A stretch of DNA of 44,414 bases from Chitinophaga barathri (GCF_003807585.1 NZ_RMBX01000023.1:1-44414); one strand, 5' to 3'; shown: positions 38,401 through 44,414, counted from the stretch's first letter. The notes: generated by a model not told the origin, from the letters alone. Program-made: numbers and translations.

Positions 38401-41400
38401 AACAGCAAACCGGTGGCAACGGACGATGCATATACGATCAGTGAAGACGGCGTGTTGAATATATCCGCTCCGGGCCTGGCCGGAAATGATTCCGATACGA
38501 ATGGCGATACGCTGACGCTGGCGATCCTCACGCCCGCCAGGAATGGCGTGCTTACGCTGGGCCTGGATAGCAGCTTCAGTTATACGCCCGCGTCGGACTT
38601 CTTCGGGATGGACACGGCTTATTATACGATCACGGATGGGGGAGGCCTGATGGATACCGCGATGGTGGTATTTACCGTGACAGCCGTGAACGACTCACCA
38701 GTAGCGGCGGCTGATTCTGTTACAACAGATGAAGGCACCCCGGTGAGCGGTAATGTACTGACCAACGATACGGACATAGAAGGCAATGGTCTTACCGCCA
38801 GTCTCGTGACTGCACCGGTGAATGGCACCGTAGTCCTGAATGCGGACGGCTCCTTCACCTATACACCGAGCGCTGGTTACAACGGCCTGGATTCATTGAT
38901 CTACCAGGTATGTGACAACGGCACGCCTTCACTCTGCGATACGGCTACCCTGTACATGACTACGGCAGCCGTGAATGAGAAACCAATTGCAGTGAACGAT
39001 GCTTACACTATTCCCGAAGATGGTACATTGAATGTGCCCGCTCCCGGCTTGTTCGGCAATGATTCCGACCCTGACGGCGATACGCTGACAGCCAGGATAC
39101 TCACTCCGGCAAGAAACGGCGTGCTTACACTGGGCCTGGATAGCAGCTTCAGTTATGTACCCGCACCGGGCTTCTTCGGTAATGACACGGCGTATTACAT
39201 CATTACAGATGGCAGCGGCCTGATGGATACAGCGATGATAGTGTTCACGGTAACAGCTGTGAATGACTCACCGGTAGCGGTAGCGGATTCTGTCACAACA
39301 GATGAAGACACCCCGGTAAGCGGCAATGTGCAGGTCAATGACACAGATGTTGATAGTGACACACTTCGTGTAAGTCTTGTAACGGCGCCGGTGAATGGCA
39401 CCGTGGTATTGAACGCAGACGGGTCATTTACGTATACGCCAGATGCAGGCTTCAATGGCCTGGATTCGCTGATCTACCAGCTATGCGACAATGCAACACC
39501 GTCGCTCTGCGACACCGCTACCCTGTACATGACCACAGCAGCCGTGAATGAGAAACCAATTGCGGTGAACGATGCCTACACTGTTCCAGAAGACGGCACA
39601 CTGAATGTGCCCGCTCCCGGCTTGTTCGGCAATGATTCCGACCCTGACGGCGATACGCTGACAGCAAGAATCCTCACACCGGCAAGTAACGGCGTGCTTA
39701 CCCTGGGTCTGGATAGTACATTCAGTTACGTACCCGCACCGGACTTCTTCGGTAATGACACGGCGTATTACATCATTACAGATGGCAGCGGCCTGTCGGA
39801 TACTGCGATGATAGTGTTCACGGTAACAGCTGTGAATGATTCACCAGTGGCGGCGACTGATTCTGTCGCAACAGATGAAGGCACCCTGGTAAGCGGTAAT
39901 GTACTGACCAATGATACGGACATAGAAGGCAACAGTCTTACCGCCAGTCTCGTGACTGCACCGGTGAATGGCACCGTAGTCCTGAATGCGGACGGCTCCT
40001 TCACCTATACACCGAGCGCTGGTTACAACGGCCTGGATTCATTGATCTACCAGGTATGTGACAACGGCACGCCTTCGCGCTGCGATACGGCTACCCTGTA
40101 CATGACTACGGCAGCCGTGAATGAGAAACCAATTTCGGTGAACGATGTTTACACTGTTTCAGAAGATGGTACATTGAATGTGCCCGCTCCCGGCTTGTTT
40201 GGCAATGATTCCGACCCTGACGGCAATACGCTGACGGCAAGAATCCTTACACCGGCAAGAAACGGCGTGCTTACGCTGGGCCTGGATAGTACATTCAGTT
40301 ACGTACCCGCACCGGGCTTCTTCGGCAACGATACGGCATATTATATCATCACAGATCCGGGCGGCCTGTCGGATACAGCGATGATAGTGTTCACCGTTAC
40401 CAGCGTGAATGATGCTCCTGTGGCCACAGACGATGCATTTACCTCTACGGACAATGTACCGGCAACAGGCAACCTGCTTACCAACGACAGCGATCCCGAT
40501 GGCGATACCTTCATCGCTTCCGTGGTAACAGTCCCGGCCAACGGTACCTTCATCCTGAACCCGGACGGCAGCTTTACTTACACGCCCGCCAATGGCTTCA
40601 GCGGCACGGATTCCGCCACTTACAGGATCTGCGACAGCGGCACACCATCCCGTTGTGATACAGCCAAAGTAAGGTTCACGGTTACAATAGGAAATATCAA
40701 ACCGGTGGCGGTAGACGATACCGTTACGGTTACATCCGGTGCCACCGTCACGCACGAAGCGCTCCGCAACGACCGTGACGACAACGGCAACACGCTCACC
40801 GCCAGCATCATCCGGCAGCCGCAGCACGGCACGCTCGGGTTTACGCCGGCGGGCAAGGTAACCTATACTGCCGATGCGGACTACACCGGAGCTGATACTA
40901 TCATTTACCGCCTGTGCGATGATGGTACACCGCCGCTTTGCGATACAGGGTATATTTATATCAGCATCACCGCCGCGCCTGAAAACCCGGCTGCGGGGCT
41001 GGCTAAGGCCGCTGACGCACCGGTATTGCAACCGGACGGCAGTTACCTGCAAACCTTCGTATTCACCCTGCGCAACACCGGCAATGCCGACATGAAGAAT
41101 GTAATGACAGGAGATGATCTTCGCGGGGTATTCCCGTCGCCGGTTACTTACACCGTGGAAAACATCACCGCCAGCGGCACGCTGATCGCGAACACCGCTT
41201 ACAATGGCACCGGCGACACCGCCCTGCTCCAAAATCTGAGCACGCTGGATGTTGGCCGCCAGGATTCTATCACACTCACGCTGAGGGTGAACGCAAACGG
41301 CAGTTTCGGGCCGTTCACGAACTCGGCTACCCTGCAGGCGCAGAGCATAAGGGACAACATTCCGGTGACGGATGCGTCCAATGAAGGCCGCGATCCGGCC

Positions 41401-42198
41401 ACCGCGGGCAGCCGCGCCACCAGCTTCAGCTTTGCGGCGAACCCGCGGATAGGGCTGGCCAAGGCAGTAAGCGACACCAAACTGGAGATCAATGGCAGCT
41501 ATACATTCACGTACACCTTCTTCCTGCGGAACATGGGTAACACCGCGCTTACGCAGATACGCCTTTCGGACAACCTGCAGGCGGTATTCCCAACCCCGCT
41601 GTCGTTCCGCGTGGTGGGAGACATCCTTGCTTCCGGCAACCTTACGCCAAACCCCGGCTTCAACGGTACTACAGACCAGCAACTGCTGATATCCGGCAGC
41701 AGCAGGCTTGATCCGGGCAGGCAGGATACCATCCGCATCGTGGTGAATGTATTGCCGAACAAAACATTCGGGACTTACAACAACATGGCGAATGTACTGG
41801 CAAGAATAGACGGCACAAACAACGACATCTCCGACGCCTCCATGAACGGCAACCTGACGGACCCTGACGGAAACGGCATACCGGATGAGCAGGCCGCTAC
41901 GCCGGTGGTGCTGAACCCGACACAGCTGCGTATCCCGCAAGGCTTCTCGCCAAACGGCGATGGCGTCAACGACCGGTTTGTGATCGGCAATGTCGGGAAC
42001 GACAAGATCAACCTGGAAGTGTACAACCGCTGGGGCAATGTGGTCTTCAAGTCATCCGAATACCGGAACGACTGGGACGGCACCTGCAACCTGGGCCTGC
42101 ATATCGGGCAGAACCTGCCGGACGGCACTTATTATTACGTAGTCGTGAATATTACCACCGGTGAAAAGTATGTGAACTTCATCACCATAATGCGTTAA
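26404..42198 (+). CDS. giant tandem-95 repeat surface protein with type B T9SS sorting domain
   Basis: This 5264-aa protein is a secreted adhesin-like giant. A signal peptide lies within the first 37 residues, ending near SHA-E; Met15 (26446) is an alternative start. The order is: an N-terminal region without recognised domains (to about 507), a DUF11-like domain (508-650), a PKD-like domain (660-748), five Ig-like YQWQSS modules (about 749-1222), a second PKD-like domain, 37 cadherin-like tandem-95 repeats (1310-4857), two DUF11-like domains (about 4860-5165) and the type B sorting domain (5180-5264, FSPNGDGVNDRFVIG to YYVVVN). Asp-rich NDxDxDGD stretches suggest calcium binding. It is exported by the type IX system with the PorP/SprF protein encoded three bases downstream. 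Adhesion or gliding is inferred. Confidence 0.93.
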   Translation: MTTIYHYVARHIDSMSYAFIIICIVFLFPLRSHAEGSKELAARGGYRAFMNSTSAVGTVNIFPTLGTMKVYVNVGERVYLGSSAQGIGNGTIRVRLPNGTTFTTGSSTIVGRIVNRTQEINGPNVTTGVGLGYNAFIRTVAAGEAGVWEVDFVPPNVNSVTSPTPVLASAAWTQPSTTFVTAFDISVYRTNNTFATGRVFTNIFTANMGNYQYGFNGLFNVLTKDGYQYTVDNNGQTGFGFSFFANNKGARTAAGDPLYQSVNDLSNIDVQDPRAIDNGTDVTHKLFFNTPSTDLPASAPSVRGTEWLLTTSPAINISNIGFVGAEGSTRAGTNPLGGYVTFNAGIAANFAIDLDLNQNGVYTDAVDRRLTGSAVAGANRVYWDGKYGDGTNLPASAAGLSVNVKGQLFGGEVHFPFIDVENNVNGIIINRIGGGNDLVNWDDTPITVTGTPSNPRKATDQSSTTNGHKWGSTSYGSADFGDEVLLDTWAYVISAPQTLGTTVIFRQADLETVSITPGQAAYCIGQQASFAVRVKNNGPSAVDSVKFRFVYPAELTGVSVSSAATTGTSTVSGGTITGSQYDARLAMANGAEVTFTITGTVSAVPSSGTLPVTASMLRTIDFTDPDATNPDGNPPVDPLAECNAAPSGAGCNNIKTLAPVVSPLPTTANAGAPQTLCAATTVTLAGNTPATGAGVWTKVSGPGTQVITTPSSPGTTVTGLATGTYIFRWTISNGSCTASTSDVTITVLAALAGNTITAPAAATFCGSGDAAVITGSTPTGGTGTYTYQWQSSTDNTTFTNITGATSAGSDPPAATVTTYYRRLATSGACATASVSNVVTVTIQPAITNNTITAPATTVFCEVSDAAVIGGATPAGGTGTFTYQWQSSLDNSAWSDLAGSTAATYDPVRVGATVYYRRLVTSGACATASVSNVVTITVNPAITAGVVASSQSFCASGNPDAFTETTAPTGGTGTYTYQWQSSATSTSSGFTDIATATAATYDAPLLTQTTYYRRITRSGNCTEAIGNVLTVTVNPLLTAGTIGAGQTFCAGGDPAPFTQLTPATGGNGTYSYQWQSSTTSASAGFADMANATGVTFDAPAITQSTWYRRIVRSDNCPEVISNVVNVNVDPGLAGNTISADQSICSGSAPAGLAGTAPSGGNGTYIYLWESSTTGTGGFAPAPGTNNTANYTPAALTQSTIYRRTVSSDGCASLGSNIVQVSVTAAAPAASAGPDQGPLNTNAVTLAANVSGSGAGVWTETSAPSSGNIVNSTQPNTAVTGLVVPGTYIYRWTISNTPCPATFDEVNIIINAPPVAGNDNATTTEDNPVTITVLANDTDADGTITVSELIGPLANGTLVLNPDNTVTYTPRPDFFGTDMFTYLIRDNLNTASNTATVTVTVQPVNDVPVAGNDNINVAEDVTVNLPPPGILDNDRDADGGQLAASIISTTTNGTLTLNSDGSLQYTPRPDFTGTDQFTYRVCDATGLCDTATATFNVGNVNDTPVGNNDTYTITEDGVLNIAGPGVLTNDTDADGDALTANLVTGPAHGILVLQPNGSFRYVPEADYNGPDSFTYNACDASGSCEIATVTINVTGVNDFPLATNDFYNVNEDQPLTVTAPGLLFNDTDLDGNTLTATVVTPPANGTLTLNSDGSFTYTPNANFNGVELISYRVCDNGTPSLCDTATLSITVSPVNDRPVAGDDTYTTTEDTPLSATAPGVLANDTDIDSDAFTVSLITSPANGNVTLNANGSFVYTPNAQFNGADSYTYRICDASGGCDTATVNISVTAVNDRPVSLDESYTTAEDAVLTIPAPGLLINDRDADGDPLTASLVTGPASGTLTLNPNGSFTYTPAPDFTGTDIFSYSTCDNGTPSLCDTAFVTISVTPANDAPAAADDAYTLAEDTPLNVPARGVLTNDTDIDNDGLNASVVTGPQNGTVQLNADGSFIYTPNRDFNGTDSYTYRVCDISGACDTATVTLTITAVNDAPVAGPANYSGVEDSPLSVPAPGVLFNDTDPDGDPLTASLVTPPASGTLVLNADGSFVFTPAPDFNGTTSFTYRVCDPSGACDTTTAVITIDNVNDAPVAGNDAYTLAEDGTLNITPPGLLANDTDTDGNPLTASVITQPLHGTLTVGPQGDFIYTPVANYNGPDAFTYRVCDNQGGCDTGTVNITVSAVNDKPLAVNDEYNTTEDQPLTVAAPGPLFNDSDIDGNPLVAALVTAPVHGTVVFNVDGNFIYTPNANFNGVDSLIYQVCDGSNVCDTATVVINVAAGSDAPIAADDNFTTGEDLPLTIASPGLLGNDTDADGDQLSATIYRQPEQGTLTLNANGSFTYTPNPDYNGPDYFIYQVCDNSVPSLCDTGRVNLTVSAVNDAPRPVDDNYTVEEDKVLTVPATGILLNDVEPDGQAITAALVTAPVHGAVTLNANGSFTYTPDPNFNGIDSLSYSACDPGGNCANALVRIVVTPANDVPAPVADAYTLNEDEPLTLTAAQLLVNDLDPDGDQLQVSVSAQPANGRLTANGDGTFTYVPNLNFNGTDQFIYSACDPQGSCATAVVTLTVTAVNDTLMARDDEFKTPEDVPITIQFSRLTDNDTDVENEPFTVSLLPAMGPQTGTISAITADGFNYTPGQDVLTLDSFYYRICEPGGLCDTAKIYIRIDALNDAPVAVNDTYSLDEDGRLVIAGPGVLQNDTDADDAILTSNLLTGAANGVLTLNADGSFEYQPNLNFNGTDQFTYNVCDGTGACAPATVTITVNPVNDKPSAVNETFTTGEEAPLNGNVLTNDSDLDGDNFTAVMAMEPGFGTVVLNPDGTFTYTPNTDFNGTDVFTYRVCDNGTPQLCDTGTVIITVTEANDAPEVNNESYTLEEDSILNVPGQGVLGNDRDVDGQVVASVVTAPTRGTLEMNLDGSFRYRPNQHFNGVDSFTYNVCDASGLCVPAKTYLTITEVNDRPVAVDDTINLNEEQTVVLDPNNPAFILVNDSDPDGDPLTATPIGTLAHGTLTPNPDGTYNYTPDPDYSGSDFIYYQVCDNRGLCDTGFVTINLVNVNDSPVARADSFAINEDSPLSVPAVTGVLANDTDPDGEAIVSTLQTPANGRLTLRSNGSFEYIPNLNFSGEDTFTYQACDAGGLCSTAVVKIIIAPVNDPPVGVDDEFTRAEDTVITFPPSVALINDTDPDGNVLTGRPIGSLTKGSFTANPDGTYTYRPALNFNGVDSIEYQVCDPSGLCDTAIIRLTIVPRNDAPETHPATYSTPEDQPLVLPPPGILANDADADGDDISASILTPVKHGTVIVRPDGSLSYTPNKDFNGLDSLTYTACDLSGTCDTNVIYINVSAVNDPPVAVGLNFVMNEDAVLNTAAPGALLNDTDPDGDALAATLVTPPANGTLTLNADGSFTYEPNDNFNGQDQFTYRACDGQYCDEATVFIDVLPAADAPLAVNDTVALTEDSLFVSAAGVLANDVNTDGSPLNITVVTPPIKGQLALNGSGGIQYRPNLNANGADSAVYRICDAANNCSDAKIYFNIAAVNDRPVGVDDYFTRTEDTVITFSPAVALINDADPDGDVLTGEPIGFLTKGTFVRNPDGTYTYRPLRNFHGVDSIAYRLCDPSGLCDTAVIHVTLLPVNDKPLAVDDAHTTNEDQALSVLSPGMLVNDSDVDVDDVLNASVLNGPYHGSLIINRDNSFTYQPSPDYFGLDSFTYIIADPGGLRDTAVAMITINSMNDAPVALDDAYFLKEGETVNGNLLVNDNDPDSNAISALVVQAPANGSLGLNPDGTFTYTPNAGFSGTDSALYSICDNGTPSLCDSARVSFIVAENMKPLAVDDAYTVAEDVPLNVAAPAMLANDSDPEGRPLTVAVERQPAHGVFTLQAGNAFGYVPASDFFGLDTVVYVVTDAGGLKDTALIVINVSAVNDPPMAAADTAMANENTPVSDNVLTNDTDIEGDRLTASLVTAPVNGTVVLNADGSFTYTPNTGYVGLDSLIYQVCDNGTPSFCDTATLILTTLAVNSKPVATDDAYTISEDGVLNISAPGLAGNDSDTNGDTLTLAILTPARNGVLTLGLDSSFSYTPASDFFGMDTAYYTITDGGGLMDTAMVVFTVTAVNDSPVAAADSVTTDEGTPVSGNVLTNDTDIEGNGLTASLVTAPVNGTVVLNADGSFTYTPSAGYNGLDSLIYQVCDNGTPSLCDTATLYMTTAAVNEKPIAVNDAYTIPEDGTLNVPAPGLFGNDSDPDGDTLTARILTPARNGVLTLGLDSSFSYVPAPGFFGNDTAYYIITDGSGLMDTAMIVFTVTAVNDSPVAVADSVTTDEDTPVSGNVQVNDTDVDSDTLRVSLVTAPVNGTVVLNADGSFTYTPDAGFNGLDSLIYQLCDNATPSLCDTATLYMTTAAVNEKPIAVNDAYTVPEDGTLNVPAPGLFGNDSDPDGDTLTARILTPASNGVLTLGLDSTFSYVPAPDFFGNDTAYYIITDGSGLSDTAMIVFTVTAVNDSPVAATDSVATDEGTLVSGNVLTNDTDIEGNSLTASLVTAPVNGTVVLNADGSFTYTPSAGYNGLDSLIYQVCDNGTPSRCDTATLYMTTAAVNEKPISVNDVYTVSEDGTLNVPAPGLFGNDSDPDGNTLTARILTPARNGVLTLGLDSTFSYVPAPGFFGNDTAYYIITDPGGLSDTAMIVFTVTSVNDAPVATDDAFTSTDNVPATGNLLTNDSDPDGDTFIASVVTVPANGTFILNPDGSFTYTPANGFSGTDSATYRICDSGTPSRCDTAKVRFTVTIGNIKPVAVDDTVTVTSGATVTHEALRNDRDDNGNTLTASIIRQPQHGTLGFTPAGKVTYTADADYTGADTIIYRLCDDGTPPLCDTGYIYISITAAPENPAAGLAKAADAPVLQPDGSYLQTFVFTLRNTGNADMKNVMTGDDLRGVFPSPVTYTVENITASGTLIANTAYNGTGDTALLQNLSTLDVGRQDSITLTLRVNANGSFGPFTNSATLQAQSIRDNIPVTDASNEGRDPATAGSRATSFSFAANPRIGLAKAVSDTKLEINGSYTFTYTFFLRNMGNTALTQIRLSDNLQAVFPTPLSFRVVGDILASGNLTPNPGFNGTTDQQLLISGSSRLDPGRQDTIRIVVNVLPNKTFGTYNNMANVLARIDGTNNDISDASMNGNLTDPDGNGIPDEQAATPVVLNPTQLRIPQGFSPNGDGVNDRFVIGNVGNDKINLEVYNRWGNVVFKSSEYRNDWDGTCNLGLHIGQNLPDGTYYYVVVNITTGEKYVNFITIMR
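28648..30066 (+). repeat. five Ig-like modules within the giant protein
   Basis: Five consecutive modules of about 95 residues share FC...TYTYQWQSS and YYRR...NVVTVTV motifs. The module core drifts along the array, with the fifth (YLWESS) the most changed. Each has two Cys, near the beginning (FC or IC) and before the last strand, suggesting one disulfide per module. Confidence 0.82.
30331..40975 (+). repeat. 37 tandem-95 (cadherin-like) repeats in the giant protein
   Basis: I counted 37 repeats by their conserved opening (DxPVAxxDxYTxxEDxxL). The average length is about 96 residues. Each continues with NDTDxDGD, NGTLTLNxDGSFTYTP, FNGxDSFTY and a VCDxxGxCDTA end. Thirty repeats have the cysteine pair in that end and seven have neither cysteine. 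Repeats 18, 20 and 24 share a variant GTLxxG or GSLTKG core. Confidence 0.88.
38113..40404 (+). repeat. 573-bp higher-order repeat, four copies
   Basis: Repeats 28-35 are arranged as four units of two repeats each. Unit starts are at 38113, 38686, 39259 and 39832, all exactly 573 bases apart (191 codons). Parts of units 2 and 4 are identical: 38791-38930 equals 39937-40076 over 140 bases, while the matching part of unit 3 is clearly different. Confidence 0.9.
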
Positions 42199-42201
42199 AC
42201 C

Positions 42202-43128
42202 ATGAAAAAGATCATCATCCTCATCCTGGTATTGTGTAAGGGGCAGCTGCTGCTGGCCCAGCAGGAAGCTATGTATACGCAATATATGTTCAACATGCTG
42301 GCGGTGAACCCGGCCTATGCCGGCAGCCGCGGCGTACTGAGCGCCACCGCCATGTACCGCAACCAGTGGGTGGGCGTGGAGGGCGCGCCCCGGACCGGCA
42401 GCGTTTCTTTCGATATGGCCACGCGCAATAAAAAAGTAGGGCTCGGTATACAGGCATTTAATGACCGGATCGGTATTGTAAAAACCACCGGCTTTTATGC
42501 CTCCTATGCTTACCGCATCAATTTCAACGAGCAGGGCTCTTCCCTGGCGATAGGCCTGCAGGGCGGGCTGAGCAATTACAAGGCTGACCTCACCAAGGTA
42601 GACCTGATAGATGGCGGGGATCCCGCATTTATGCAAAATATCAACGCCATCATGCCCAGCTTTGGCGCGGGTGTGTTTTATAACACGCCGAAATTTTATG
42701 CCGGTTTTTCCGTTCCGAACCTCGTGAAAAGTTACCTGCGCAAAGATCAATACCTGTACAGTACGGAGGTAACGGCCCAAAAGTACCTGCACCTTTTCCT
42801 GATGGCCGGTTATGTATTCGATCTGAATGAAAGTCTGAAGCTGAAACCTTCCTTCCTCGTAAAAGCTGTGCGGGGTGCGCCGATAGAGGCGGACGTGAAT
42901 GTCAACTTCTGGATCAAGGAGATCGTGGGCATTGGTGCATCCTACAGGACCGGCGATGCCATTGCGGGCTTGCTGGAGCTGCAGCTGAGCAACCAGTTCA
43001 GGCTGGGATATGCATACGATCACAGCATTTCCAACCTGGTGAAATATAACCAGGGCACGCACGAGATCATGCTGCGGTTCGAGTTCGGATGGGACAAGGG
43101 GCAGGTAATATCCCCAAGGTTTTTTTAA
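42202..43128 (+). CDS. PorP/SprF family type IX secretion membrane protein
   Basis: This 308-aa protein has a signal peptide (residues 1-19, ending LLA-Q) and then the PorP/SprF outer-membrane barrel. The family opening QQEAMYTQYMFNMLAVNPAYAGSRG is clear, followed by repeated beta strands and a C-terminal strand ending in RFF-type aromatic residues (VISPRFF). In Flavobacterium, SprF works with the giant SprB adhesin, and other PorP/SprF proteins are encoded beside type B T9SS cargo. Here it follows the giant gene by three bases, so it is very likely the dedicated partner for secretion or surface anchoring. This pairing is by homology and position. Confidence 0.95.
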   Translation: MKKIIILILVLCKGQLLLAQQEAMYTQYMFNMLAVNPAYAGSRGVLSATAMYRNQWVGVEGAPRTGSVSFDMATRNKKVGLGIQAFNDRIGIVKTTGFYASYAYRINFNEQGSSLAIGLQGGLSNYKADLTKVDLIDGGDPAFMQNINAIMPSFGAGVFYNTPKFYAGFSVPNLVKSYLRKDQYLYSTEVTAQKYLHLFLMAGYVFDLNESLKLKPSFLVKAVRGAPIEADVNVNFWIKEIVGIGASYRTGDAIAGLLELQLSNQFRLGYAYDHSISNLVKYNQGTHEIMLRFEFGWDKGQVISPRFF

Positions 43129-43147
43129 TCAATACAACCAGGCTTTC

Positions 43148-44236
43148 ATGCGATTATCTGTTATCATATTTTACCTGTTCATCCCAGCAGCCGCCTCAGC
43201 GCAGGTCATCGTGCGTGGCTCTGCTGTGCAACCGGCAGCCGCAATAGAAGCAGCCGCTCCACAGGCTGTGGCACCGGATTCCGCACAATGGCAAACGGCT
43301 TACCTGAACATGAACTCAGGGTATGACGATTTCTGTCCCGCGGTATTCAACCGCGGCCTCCTGTTCGTAAGCAACCGCGGGCGCACGCGTGTGGCACAAT
43401 ACAGGGATAGTAAAGATCAGTCTCCTTTTTTCACGATCTATTATGTATACGATGTGGCCATGCTGAAGGGTACGCCCGATCCTCAATGGAAAACAGCCGC
43501 GCCGGTGCAACCGAAGGCAATTCCCGCCAGCAGCAACGACACGCGCAAGGTGGCCGCCACTAAACCCGCCGCACCGCTGCCGGAGAATGTGGTGATACTG
43601 AAAGGGGATCAGCATATCTCATTGTTCAACCAGCAGGTGAACGGCCGGTTCAACGACGGCCCGGTGTCATTTAACCAACGGCAGGATACCATGTACATCA
43701 CCCGCAACGGCCGCAGCGGTAATAAAAAATCACCGGACAGGCTCCAGATCCATACGTTTATTTACCGTTACGGGGATTGGCTGCCTGCGGGCATTTTCCC
43801 TTTTAATTCAAATGAATACTCTACCGGCCACCCTGCCGTTCATCCCAATGGGCATTTGTTGTATTTCGTGTCGGACAGGCCGGGCGGCGTGGGCGGCACG
43901 GATATTTATTACACGCAGAAGATAGATTCAGGCTGGTCTGAGCCGCAAAATGCCGGGCAGGTGGTGAATACTCCAGGTAATGAGATGTTCCCTTATTTCG
44001 CCCCGGATGGCACTTTATATTTCTCTTCGGATGGGAGAGGAGGGGAAGGCGGGCTGGACCTGTTTTTCGTTCAGCTCTCAGGCAACACGCCTACCGGGGA
44101 AGCACGTAATCTTGGCGCGCCCGTTAATTCACCGCAGGACGATTTTGGCATCTGGCTCAATGCGGATGGCAGATCGGGTTATTTCAGCAGCAACCGGTAT
44201 GGTACGGACGATGTGTTTGAGATGAAGCGTAAATGA
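43148..44236 (+). CDS. PD40 beta-propeller protein without OmpA domain
   Basis: This 362-aa protein has a signal peptide (residues 1-19, ending ASA-Q), a low-complexity Ala/Gln/Pro stretch (about 20-45) and several PD40-type propeller repeats (for example HPNGHLLYFVSDRPGGVGGTDIYY and FAPDGTLYFSSDGRGGEGGLDLFF). PorE-like relatives in such operons usually continue with a carboxypeptidase-regulatory domain and an OmpA peptidoglycan-binding domain. This protein stops right after the last propeller blade. No continuing frame was seen downstream. It follows the PorP/SprF gene by 19 bases and is probably the third gene of the adhesin operon, a periplasmic or outer-membrane accessory protein. Confidence 0.85.
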   Translation: MRLSVIIFYLFIPAAASAQVIVRGSAVQPAAAIEAAAPQAVAPDSAQWQTAYLNMNSGYDDFCPAVFNRGLLFVSNRGRTRVAQYRDSKDQSPFFTIYYVYDVAMLKGTPDPQWKTAAPVQPKAIPASSNDTRKVAATKPAAPLPENVVILKGDQHISLFNQQVNGRFNDGPVSFNQRQDTMYITRNGRSGNKKSPDRLQIHTFIYRYGDWLPAGIFPFNSNEYSTGHPAVHPNGHLLYFVSDRPGGVGGTDIYYTQKIDSGWSEPQNAGQVVNTPGNEMFPYFAPDGTLYFSSDGRGGEGGLDLFFVQLSGNTPTGEARNLGAPVNSPQDDFGIWLNADGRSGYFSSNRYGTDDVFEMKRK

Positions 44237-44414
44237 TCAAGAAGTAAGCGTGTTGAAATAAATGAGGCGGCGTCGTTGTGAAAAAGGTCGTCATCCTATG
44301 TTTGTAGTGGCTATAAAATAGGAAGAACTTAGTTTTATGTAAAAAAAACAGAAGAGGAAAAAGGAATCAGATTATTTGTCGTCATTGGTCAAAAGACCGT
44401 TCGCAATGCTAATC
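44237..44414. other. AT-rich right end, no gene seen
   Basis: These 178 bases after the PD40 gene have a changed base composition and no clear terminator. A minus-strand frame from the window edge to a stop at 44372-44374 ends in LLTNDDK and could be the C-terminus of a gene outside the window, but 14 codons are too few to support it. Confidence 0.4.

Noticed and set aside
40159..41940. 593-codon minus-strand open frame opposite the end of the giant gene
   Set aside because: It is a shadow of the repeat-rich, biased coding sequence on the plus strand; its translation is Arg/Val/Cys-rich with no domain. The same applies to minus-strand frames at 32758-34230 and 36061-37401.
44372..44413. C-terminal end of a minus-strand gene at the window edge
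   Set aside because: Only 14 codons are visible, with no domain or terminator to support it.

Overview
The window looks like chromosome from a Bacteroidota bacterium, most likely family Chitinophagaceae (Chitinophaga or a relative). The signs are a RagA/SusC-SusD pair, a type IX secretion (T9SS) type B sorting domain with a PorP/SprF partner, a bacilliredoxin-like YtxJ, promoters of the Bacteroidota form TTG-N19-TAnnTTTG, and little Shine-Dalgarno sequence before genes. No rRNA, tRNA, CRISPR array, transposase or phage gene was recognised.

Left part (1-11.2 kb): an 11-bp minisatellite cut by the window edge, an RRM RNA-binding protein, an unknown protein, a GNAT/DUF4230 pair, a short AraC-type regulator, an S9 peptidase, and a minus-strand run mpl - exonuclease - GT2 glycosyltransferase - EamA transporter. 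A small cysteine-rich lipoprotein (57 aa) and ytxJ follow on the plus strand behind a good promoter.

Middle (11.3-17.6 kb): ubiX and aroQ, then an AT-richer island. The island holds a DUF6934-like gene overlapping the first of four tandem, diverged copies of one 59-66 aa protein, and it ends at a bidirectional terminator shared with bioB. Then come bioB, an M42 aminopeptidase, a UbiA-like membrane protein and a macrodomain protein. The four-copy array is the best candidate here for an undescribed system.

A minus-strand polysaccharide-utilisation-type operon (17.7-25.7 kb) has SusC, SusD and two S1 sulfatases but no glycosidase. It points to uptake and desulfation of a sulfated glycan or other sulfate ester.

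Right part (25.7-44.2 kb): a divergent 750-bp intergenic region with two 80-bp hairpin repeats precedes a 15.8-kb gene for a 5264-aa secreted protein. This protein has a signal peptide, Ig/PKD-like modules, 37 cadherin-like tandem-95 repeats and a type B T9SS domain. A PorP/SprF protein and a PD40 beta-propeller protein follow in the same operon. Together they resemble a giant surface adhesin with its outer-membrane anchoring partner. Within the repeats, a cysteine pair is present or absent as a unit, and a 573-bp double repeat occurs four times with signs of recent sequence exchange.
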